Origin: Calditrichia bacterium
Lineage (GTDB): Bacteria > Calditrichota > Calditrichia > RBG-13-44-9
Assembly: GCA_026991005.1 (NCBI GenBank)
Contig: JALXCH010000229.1
Location: 1-6,611, forward strand
Length of the DNA: 6,611 nucleotides
Reading direction: 5' to 3'
The position numbers and the translations under genes were made by a program. Under the pieces are notes generated by a model, which ran no database searches, was not told the DNA's origin, and worked only from the letters and a program-made list of their open reading frames with translations. Of this stretch, positions 1 to 5,062 are shown piece after piece. Position 1 is the stretch's first letter, and each line of letters opens with the position of its first letter.

Positions 1-143
1 GCCAATAAATAGAGTTTTCCATCAATGTTTTTGCGGACGTAACAAAATCCGTTTTGTCCGGGACGTAACAGGCAGTAGCGTGGGCAGAGGGTACAGCGTA
101 CCATCTTGTCTTTCTCGACCGTATAGAATCGTGCTTCCTTCAT
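1..143 (-). CDS. amrS: AmmeMemoRadiSam system radical SAM enzyme, 5' part only
   Basis: Reading the minus strand from the ATG at 143 gives 47 codons that run off the window edge. The peptide begins MKEARFYTVEKDKMVRCTLC and carries the cysteine pattern C17-x2-C20-P-x2-C24 followed by C34 and VRKNxDGKLY. This N-terminal cysteine cluster ahead of a DGKLY segment is typical of the AmrS family of radical SAM proteins, related to pyruvate formate-lyase activating enzymes and found with AMMECR1 and Memo domain proteins. The CxxxCxxC iron-sulfur motif of the radical SAM core would lie further along, outside the window, so it cannot be confirmed. The start is supported by a GGAGGAG ribosome binding site seven bases upstream. 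The family substrate is not well defined, so the protein is best described as a cytoplasmic radical SAM enzyme of unknown reaction. It is divergent from the peptidase gene and separated by about 720 bp. A PflA-like activase from the same superfamily is the main alternative. Confidence 0.82.
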   Translation of the reverse strand, partial: MKEARFYTVEKDKMVRCTLCPRYCLLRPGQNGFCYVRKNIDGKLYLL

Positions 144-150
144 GGCAGTT

Positions 151-157
151 CTCCTCC
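151..157 (-). promoter_or_regulatory. Ribosome binding site of the radical SAM gene
   Basis: On the minus strand the bases read GGAGGAG, followed by seven bases (AACTGCC) and then the ATG at 143-141. This is a near-perfect Shine-Dalgarno with good spacing and fixes the start of the radical SAM gene. Confidence 0.85.
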
Positions 158-164
158 CTGTTTG

Positions 165-200
165 CTAATACAAATTAGAAAAACCGGAGGAAATTTTCAA
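165..200 (-). promoter_or_regulatory. Weak candidate promoter for the radical SAM gene
   Basis: On the minus strand a TTGAAA box (complement of 195-200) is followed after 17 bases by TAATTT (complement of 172-177), with TATTAG (complement of 165-170) as an alternative -10. The -35 is a good sigma-70-like match and the spacing is ideal, but the -10 matches only three or four of six bases. FCB bacteria often use a different promoter consensus, so this is only a candidate. Confidence 0.25.
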
Positions 201-307
201 TCCTGAAATTGGAAATTCTGTGAGAAAGGGATTGACGGGATTTTTTTACCACCACAGATTTCCTGCACCGGAAGGGACAGGGTGAATGGAGAATATACTT
301 GCCTTTA

Positions 308-374
308 GCGAAGGTTCGGAATGACAGTGCTACCATCCCTCCGGCCTGTTATTTTGAACGAAGCGAAGAATTTC
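308..374. repeat. Dispersed intergenic hairpin repeat (TCATTCCGAA / GAACGAAGCGAAGAAT type)
   Basis: The arms at 314-327 (GTTCGGAATGACAG) and 346-359 (CTGTTATTTTGAAC) form a 14-bp stem around an 18-base loop. Eleven pairs are Watson-Crick; the three differences are all C-to-T changes in the right arm and would still pair as G-U in RNA. The right arm continues as GAACGAAGCGAAGAATTTC. Sequence of this kind, whose spurious translation reads FERSEE, is a familiar dispersed intergenic element in many environmental bacteria. It may be a REP-like or MITE-like element. A role as a bidirectional RNA structure is inference. Confidence 0.65.
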
Positions 375-478
375 ATAGCAGAGTGTTAACGCAACTAATA
401 TTCACAGAAGTTGCGGATAATCTTTTACAACCCGCAGCGCTCGCAATGGTATTTAAAATCCCAAAACACAAATCTGGA

Positions 479-659
479 AACCACGAATTTTACGAATATG
501 CACGAATAAAATATATTTTTCATTAAAAACATAAATGCTTTGCACCCTTACCCTATTCATTCTATAAACTCTTTAAGCCTTATGCACCCTATATCCCCCA
601 TACACCTTATATCCCCATTCCTTTATGTCCCTATGCCCTATGCTCTATGCTCTATGCCC
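479..659 (+). repeat. Composite intergenic repeat, left copy of an inverted pair
   Basis: This segment recurs in reverse complement at 4669-4845, so the two copies flank the peptidase gene. In order it contains a block with three ACGAAT hexamers (483, 492, 502), an AT-rich spacer, a C-rich block at 538-559, TATATCCCC-type units, and a tail of short units TGCCCTA, TGCTCTA, TGCTCTA at about 631-659. The block at 600-636 is identical to the complement of 4699-4735 over 37 bases. The first 29 bases match 27 of 29, and 538-559 matches 21 of 22. Between blocks there are insertions and deletions, for example about 18 extra bases near 560-577 in this copy. No transposase or target-site duplication is evident. 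Confidence 0.88.
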
Positions 660-768
660 ATATAACTTTCTATTGTTTCATCCAAAAAAAAATCCCGGGT
701 GGAATTTTGGAATTTGAAACGTATCTTTAAATTCTGGGGACAGTTGGGAGTAAAGTAGAAATCGAGGG

Positions 769-792
769 TTGAGAGACTCAAATTCGACGAAT
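769..792. promoter_or_regulatory. Adjacent short palindromes upstream of the peptidase gene
   Basis: Two small inverted repeats lie side by side: TTGAG-aga-CTCAA at 769-781 and ATTCG-a-CGAAT at 782-792. They sit 75-98 bases before the chosen start of the peptidase gene, just upstream of an AT-rich stretch. They could be an operator or a small leader structure, but perfect palindromes this short also arise by chance. Confidence 0.2.
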
Positions 793-854
793 CTAATTTT
801 TAAATAGTTTTATGGTTTAGAAACGATCATTTATGCATAATTAAACCAAATATG

Positions 855-860
855 AAGAGG
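855..860 (+). promoter_or_regulatory. Ribosome binding site deciding the peptidase start
   Basis: AAGAGG lies six bases before the ATG at 867 and overlaps the first codons of the longer frame that opens with the ATG at 852. The region before 852 (TAATTAAACCAAAT) has no Shine-Dalgarno. The site therefore favours the ATG at 867. Confidence 0.6.
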
Positions 861-866
861 TCTTTT

Positions 867-3800
867 ATGAAAAAGGGATTTGGTGCATTTTTCTTTATCG
901 TGGTTTTTTTATTTCAAATGGCAGAAGCCAGTTGGCGTCCCCAGGAAAAACTGGTGGAAGTGGAACTGCAGTCCCCCCAACAGTTTCAGATGCTTCTCCA
1001 GAAAAAATTCGAAATTGACCGGATACAGGGAACAGCGGTACGCATTTACGTCATCCCGGAAGAACTGGAGACATTACGTGAACTGGGATTTAAACCCCGG
1101 ATTCTAATTGATGATCTGGAAATCTATTCCAATACTTTGTTGAGCAAAGGTACCCTTGCCAATTATCATGATTACTATTCCACCCTGGCGCTGGTGGATA
1201 GTTTACTGGGGCAATTCCCAGATTTGATTCAGAAAGTGACTTATGGACAGAGTTTGCAGGGTAGGGAGTTATACGCGGTGAAAATAAGTGACAATGTTCA
1301 GGTAGATGAACCGGAACCGGAAATCAGTTTCGATGGCTGCCACCATGGTGATGAGGTTATGAGTTCGGAAGTTATTATTTTGCTGATGCGGGAATTGTGT
1401 ACTCAATATGGAACGAATGCTCAGATTACTCAATTGGTTAACACGCGCGAAATCTGGATTTACCCCTTTATCAATCCCGATGGGCGGCAAGCGTTAACCC
1501 GGTACAATGCTGCGGGAGTGGATGTCAATCGCGATTGGGGGTACATGTGGGATGGATGGGGAGGAAGCACGGCACCGTTCTCCCAGCCCGAAAGTCAGGC
1601 CGGGCGAGCGTGGATAAACGCCCATCAGTTTGTTATTAGCCAGAGCAACCATGGGGGAACCGAAGCCATCTCCTATCCCTGGAGTTACCGTCCCGATCAG
1701 GCACCGGATCACGATCCCATCGATTTTCTGGCAGCCGGGTATGCCAGCCATTCCGGTTATTCCAATTTATCGTACTATCAGGGATACAGTGGAATGTATT
1801 CCATTAACGGTAGCGCTAAAGATGCTTTTTACGGCTTGATGGGCTCGGTGGGCTGGACGATGGAAGTGTCCAACTACAAGCAACCTCCGGCTTCTCAGAT
1901 CGGACAATATTACTCCTGGAATAAACCCGCCATGCTCTATTTAATTGACATGGCGGGAAAAGGCATCAAAGGAATGGTCACCGATGCCAGCACCGGTTTA
2001 CCGGTTGCCAACGCCATTGTCTGGGTGCAGGATGCTTCCCGACACTATTGGCCGGTGTATGCCGATCCCCAGGTGGGCGATTTCCATAAATTTCTGCTTC
2101 CCGGAACTTACACCGTCAAAATAACGGCCAACGGATATCAACCGGTGACAATCACCAATGTGGTGGTGTCCGATACGGGGGCAACTCCGGTGAATGTTCA
2201 GCTGCAATCCCAGCTTGGCACTTATGCTTATCGGGTGGTTTACTGCCGCATTCCCAACAACAATTTTAATGATGAAGGGGCAACCTGGGCGGCACTGGGG
2301 GAACCGGATGGAGTGAATTATTCCCTGGGAGTGGATGGTTACATTGTGCTGGATATGGGCGAAACCATTCAGGATTATTCCGGAAATGACTTCCGGGTGA
2401 TTGAAGGCGACAATAGTGCCGAAGGGTACACAGTGAAAGTGAGTACCGGCTGGAACGGTCCCTGGACAACCATTGGGAATGGGAATGGCACCCAGGATTT
2501 CGATTTGAGCGTGAGTGGGGTGAGCGAATTCCGATACATTCGCATCGAAGACGATGGTGATGGATTTGCCAATGCTTCCGACGCCGGTTTTGATCTGGAT
2601 GCAGTGGAAGGCCGTCTCATTCCTCCCACGGGACCCTTTGTTACCATTAACGGGTACACCATCAACGATAGCACCGGAAATCATAATGGCATTCTGGAAG
2701 CGGGCGAAACCGTGCAATTAAGCATTGCCCTGGAAAATCTGGGTGTGGATGTTGCTCAGAATTGCGCCGCTACCATAGCCTCTAACAGTGCTTATCTCAC
2801 CGTGCTAAGCGATAGCGCTTTTGTGGGGAATATTGCCAGCGGAGGCAGCGCCCATGCAGGACCGTTTGTAATTTCGGTGGATTCCAGCACCGCCCATGGC
2901 AGCTATCTGAACTTGCAGGTGCAGGTTTCTGCCGCAGGTGGCTACCTCTGGAATCAGGTGCTGAAGCTGTATGTACGCCAGGGAGCACGCATTCTTACCG
3001 ATTACCAGCACATCGATTTCCCGGTGACGTTTGTGAACTTTACCACCGAAATTCCCCTTCAAATTAGCAACGTGGGAACGGACACCCTCCACGTGTGGCA
3101 ACTGGCCACGATGCTTGCTCAGTTCGGCACGGATACGGCCCATCTCAATGTGGCACCCGGAGAATATGCTACCGTGCAGGTGCAGTTTACACCGGACGAT
3201 ACCCTATTTTACCAGGATACCCTGCAACTGTTCACCAGCGATCCCGTACATCCCGTGGTGAGTATTCCCCTTACCGGACGAGGTGCGCTGGCGCCCGACA
3301 TAGCTTTTTCGCCCGATAGTTTTGCTGTTCAGCTTCTTCCCAAAGATTCTCTCGTCGTGCCCCTTACCATCATGAATCAGGGAGCGGGGGAGCTCACGTT
3401 TACTGCACAGATAGGAAGCTATCCCGGGCAAAAGGAACATAAAGGAGGCGGCGGTAACGATAGCTTTGGGCATGTGTGGATCGATAGCGATGAGCCCGGA
3501 GGTCCCCAATTCGATTGGGTGGAGCTAAGTACCGGTACTGGTACACAGATTCCACTTAGCGGATTGAACAGCATCAGTAATTCCCTGCCACTGGGATTTT
3601 CCATGCCTTTTTATGCCGATACTTTCTCTACCGTGCGGGTGTGCAATAACGGATGGATTAGTTTTACTGCCTTTACGGTAAGCTACAACAATACTCCGCT
3701 GCCCAATATTCTGGCACCGCGCGCCATGATTGCTCCTTTGTGGGATAACCTGTACCTGCAAAGCGACAGTCGGGTTTTTTACTGGCAGGATGGAAATCGT

Positions 3801-4520
3801 TTTATTGTGGAGTGGGAAAATGTGTACACCGCCACCGGGCATGGCCCTTACACGTTTGAAGTGATTTTGTATGACAATGGCAATATTCTGATGCAATATC
3901 TTCAGTTAAACAACCTGGAAGATGCCTACACTGTGGGAATGCAAAACAGTACGGCGGATGATGGATTTTATATCGCTTACAACGAGCCGTATTTGCACGA
4001 TAACCTGGCCATTCTGATTCAACGGCGAAGTTGGATAAGCGTGTTTCCCATGGGAGGAGTGCTGCAACCGGGAGAACAGATGAATTTGAATGTGACGTTT
4101 AAAACCGAAAATTTCCCTCTGGGAAACTTCTGGGCCAGTGTGGAAATTCACAGTAACGATCCCGATGAGTCTTTGTTGAAAATACCGGTGCACATGGTGG
4201 TGGATTCCGTCTCAACAATTGCGGATGGCGGGGAAGTGCCGCATCGTTTTGTGCTGGAGCAAAATTACCCCAATCCTTTTAATCCCACCACCCTCATTCG
4301 CTTTCAACTGCCCGAAGCCAGCGAGGTCAGCCTGGTGATTTACAACATCCGGGGGCAGGCAGTGCGACATTTAGTTTCCGGAAGGAAACCCGCAGGATTC
4401 CACCAGGTGGTGTGGGATGGAACCAACGACCGGGGGATTCCGGTTGCCAGCGGCGTGTACCTCTACCGTCTGAAAGCAGGGGAACACCGGTTCTCCCGCA
4501 AAATGATGCTGCTGAGATAA
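867..4520 (+). CDS. Secreted multidomain M14 zinc carboxypeptidase with type IX-like C-terminal sorting domain
   Basis: The predicted product is an exported metallocarboxypeptidase of 1217 residues that removes C-terminal amino acids from peptides outside the cell. Numbering is from the ATG at 867, chosen because AAGAGG precedes it and a clean signal peptide follows; the ATG at 852 would add five residues. Residues 1-21 form the signal peptide with a likely cut after AEA. Residues 22-95 resemble a propeptide. The M14 domain, about 98-365, has zinc ligands H160, E163 (HGDE) and H262, NPDG at 203-206, R212, N221-R222, Y311 and catalytic E333 (TMEVS), so it should be active. Next come a carboxypeptidase regulatory-like domain (366-447), a discoidin-like beta-sandwich (452-585), a module with NGILEAGE (589-703), an ASH-like domain (704-806), a second ASH-like domain (807-848 plus 1054-1112) interrupted by a choice-of-anchor-like or nidogen-like insert (864-1053), and a sorting domain (1125-1217) with NYPNPFNPTT. 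Outer domain names are by eye. It appears monocistronic and is flanked by inverted repeats. Substrates are unknown; a scavenging role is inference. Confidence 0.92.
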   Translation: MKKGFGAFFFIVVFLFQMAEASWRPQEKLVEVELQSPQQFQMLLQKKFEIDRIQGTAVRIYVIPEELETLRELGFKPRILIDDLEIYSNTLLSKGTLANYHDYYSTLALVDSLLGQFPDLIQKVTYGQSLQGRELYAVKISDNVQVDEPEPEISFDGCHHGDEVMSSEVIILLMRELCTQYGTNAQITQLVNTREIWIYPFINPDGRQALTRYNAAGVDVNRDWGYMWDGWGGSTAPFSQPESQAGRAWINAHQFVISQSNHGGTEAISYPWSYRPDQAPDHDPIDFLAAGYASHSGYSNLSYYQGYSGMYSINGSAKDAFYGLMGSVGWTMEVSNYKQPPASQIGQYYSWNKPAMLYLIDMAGKGIKGMVTDASTGLPVANAIVWVQDASRHYWPVYADPQVGDFHKFLLPGTYTVKITANGYQPVTITNVVVSDTGATPVNVQLQSQLGTYAYRVVYCRIPNNNFNDEGATWAALGEPDGVNYSLGVDGYIVLDMGETIQDYSGNDFRVIEGDNSAEGYTVKVSTGWNGPWTTIGNGNGTQDFDLSVSGVSEFRYIRIEDDGDGFANASDAGFDLDAVEGRLIPPTGPFVTINGYTINDSTGNHNGILEAGETVQLSIALENLGVDVAQNCAATIASNSAYLTVLSDSAFVGNIASGGSAHAGPFVISVDSSTAHGSYLNLQVQVSAAGGYLWNQVLKLYVRQGARILTDYQHIDFPVTFVNFTTEIPLQISNVGTDTLHVWQLATMLAQFGTDTAHLNVAPGEYATVQVQFTPDDTLFYQDTLQLFTSDPVHPVVSIPLTGRGALAPDIAFSPDSFAVQLLPKDSLVVPLTIMNQGAGELTFTAQIGSYPGQKEHKGGGGNDSFGHVWIDSDEPGGPQFDWVELSTGTGTQIPLSGLNSISNSLPLGFSMPFYADTFSTVRVCNNGWISFTAFTVSYNNTPLPNILAPRAMIAPLWDNLYLQSDSRVFYWQDGNRFIVEWENVYTATGHGPYTFEVILYDNGNILMQYLQLNNLEDAYTVGMQNSTADDGFYIAYNEPYLHDNLAILIQRRSWISVFPMGGVLQPGEQMNLNVTFKTENFPLGNFWASVEIHSNDPDESLLKIPVHMVVDSVSTIADGGEVPHRFVLEQNYPNPFNPTTLIRFQLPEASEVSLVIYNIRGQAVRHLVSGRKPAGFHQVVWDGTNDRGIPVASGVYLYRLKAGEHRFSRKMMLLR

Positions 4521-4570
4521 CCAGGAATTTTGCAACTACAAGAGATGCTGAAGATATAAAAACCACAGAA

Positions 4571-4597
4571 GACACTGAAGACACTGAAGACACTGAA
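4571..4597. repeat. Tandem 9-bp repeat, GACACTGAA x3
   Basis: Three exact copies of GACACTGAA lie at 4571-4579, 4580-4588 and 4589-4597, preceded by a degenerate unit, ACCACAGAA, at 4562-4570. The unit length keeps any frame open, which explains the spurious repeated EDT peptide here. The last copy with the following bases can form a weak hairpin, ACACT-gaaa-AGTGT. It lies just outside the composite repeat, 50 bp past the peptidase stop codon. Confidence 0.9.
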
Positions 4598-4620
4598 AAG
4601 TGTTAAAATATTGATAAAAA

Positions 4621-4709
4621 TAGGGGCATAGGGGCATAGGGGCATAGGGCATAAAGTATAGGGGCATAGGGCATAGAGCATAGAGCATAGAGCATAGAGC
4701 ATAGGGACA
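4621..4709. repeat. Tandem block of 7-8 bp units (TAGGGGCA / TAGGGCA / TAGAGCA)
   Basis: The units run in order: TAGGGGCA three times (4621-4644), TAGGGCA, TAAAGTA, TAGGGGCA, TAGGGCA, TAGAGCA four times (4674-4701), then TAGGGACA (4702-4709). All are variants of one TA-purine-rich-CA unit. The left copy of the composite repeat carries only about two TGCTCTA units (the complement of TAGAGCA), so copy number differs between copies. This pattern is expected of a slippage-prone minisatellite. The complementary strand encodes only a spurious low-complexity peptide. Confidence 0.9.
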
Positions 4710-4845
4710 TAAAGGAATGGGGATATAAGGTGTATAGGGGATATAGGGGATATAAGGTGAATAGGGTAGGGGTGCAAAGGGCTTTTGTTTTTAGTGAAAA
4801 ATAAAAAATGTATTTGATTCGTGCCTATTCGTGAAATTCGTGGTT
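4669..4845 (-). repeat. Composite intergenic repeat, right copy of an inverted pair
   Basis: Read on the minus strand, this segment repeats 479-659 block for block: ACGAAT hexamers (complements at 4836, 4827 and 4817), AT-rich spacer, C-rich block (complement of 4758-4779), TATATCCCC units, an identical 37-base core (complement of 4699-4735) and a TGCTCTA tail. It also has an internal 14-base direct repeat, GGGGATATAAGGTG, at 4719-4732 and 4746-4759. The short-unit tail continues beyond the matched arm to 4621. As in the left copy, the tail faces the peptidase gene and the ACGAAT block faces outward. Confidence 0.88.
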
Positions 4846-4970
4846 AGTATTCAAAATTTGTATTTGGAGATATGTTTTTCGGGATTTGATGTTTTGAAGG
4901 GAACTTTTTGGTTTGTTATTTTCAAAAAATCTAATTTTTTAATAAATGACGTATCTCCCCTACCCAATGT

Positions 4971-5004
4971 TCTTTCCGGATTTCCCTGCGGAAAGAGTTG
5001 TTTT
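4971..5004 (+). terminator. Stem-loop with T-rich tail upstream of mutS (possible terminator or leader structure)
   Basis: TCTTTCCG at 4971-4978 pairs perfectly with CGGAAAGA at 4989-4996 across a 10-base loop, and two further G-T pairs can extend the stem. A T-rich stretch, TTGTTTT, follows at 4998-5004. The form resembles an intrinsic terminator, but the stem has moderate GC and the structure is 450 bp past the peptidase stop and 60 bp before mutS. It may instead be a mutS leader hairpin. Confidence 0.35.
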
Positions 5005-5049
5005 CCTGTTCAATTCTCCGTAATTTTAAATTTGTGCATGGAAAAGGAC

Positions 5050-5053
5050 AGGA
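5050..5053 (+). promoter_or_regulatory. Weak ribosome binding site for mutS
   Basis: AGGA at 5050-5053 lies nine bases before the TTG at 5063. It is a short match, but it is the best placed site, and no ATG or GTG lies in frame between the stop codon at 5027-5029 and this TTG. Confidence 0.45.
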
Positions 5054-5062
5054 AATAGCTCT

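Larger units (their letters stand above)
144..866. other. Long non-coding region between divergent genes
   Basis: This stretch of about 720 bp separates the minus-strand radical SAM gene from the plus-strand peptidase gene. It holds a hairpin-forming dispersed repeat at 308-374, a composite repeat at 479-659 and short palindromes at 769-792. From 201 to 300 and from 375 to 478 nothing clear is seen beyond AT-rich sequence. From 660 to 768 there is a run of nine A at about 684-692 and sequence reminiscent of degenerate GGAATTTGG-type intergenic repeats. A 75-codon open frame at 299-526 is judged spurious because it is made of repeat sequence. Both promoters must lie in here; the AT-rich 790-850 segment is the likely location for the peptidase promoter, but no box stands out. 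Confidence 0.7.
4521..5062. other. Non-coding region between the peptidase gene and mutS
   Basis: About 540 bp without a credible gene. It holds a 9-bp tandem repeat at 4571-4597, a 7-8 bp tandem block at 4621-4709, the right copy of the composite repeat at 4669-4845, and a stem-loop at 4971-4996. The stretch 4848-4970 is AT-rich, with TTTGTATTTGGAGATATG-like sequence that may be a degenerate continuation of the repeat. No convincing terminator directly follows the peptidase stop codon. The mutS promoter should lie between about 4850 and 5040, but no clear boxes were found. Confidence 0.7.

Noticed and set aside
35..70. Ten-base direct repeat GGACGTAACA (35-44, 61-70) and the palindrome ACAAAA-tccg-TTTTGT (42-57)
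   Set aside because: Both lie within the radical SAM coding sequence and are explained by its codons; they are too short to suggest a separate element.
299..526. 75-codon plus-strand open frame starting at TTG
   Set aside because: It is built from two dispersed repeats: the FERSEE-type hairpin element and the ACGAAT block. It has no ribosome binding site and its peptide is a familiar artefact of translating intergenic repeats.
1998..2717. 239-codon minus-strand open frame inside the peptidase gene
   Set aside because: It lies entirely opposite a well-supported coding sequence, with no recognisable domain; it is a shadow frame.
4412..4606. 64-codon plus-strand open frame ending in repeated EDT residues
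   Set aside because: It overlaps the end of the peptidase gene in another frame and its tail is only the 9-bp tandem repeat translated.
4621..4709. Possible CRISPR array
   Set aside because: Units are 7-8 bp with no spacers and no cas genes nearby; this is a simple tandem repeat.
4463..4777. 104-codon minus-strand open frame rich in Leu-Tyr-Ala-Cys-Pro
   Set aside because: It is the translation of the TAGAGCA/TAGGGGCA tandem block and the composite repeat, with no start signal and low complexity.
479..4845. Classical composite transposon or insertion sequence
   Set aside because: There is no transposase within or beside the inverted arms, and no matching short direct duplications were seen just outside them, so a formal mobile element call is not supported.
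4831..5058. 75-codon plus-strand open frame before mutS
   Set aside because: It starts with GTG inside the composite repeat, has no ribosome binding site and no family resemblance.
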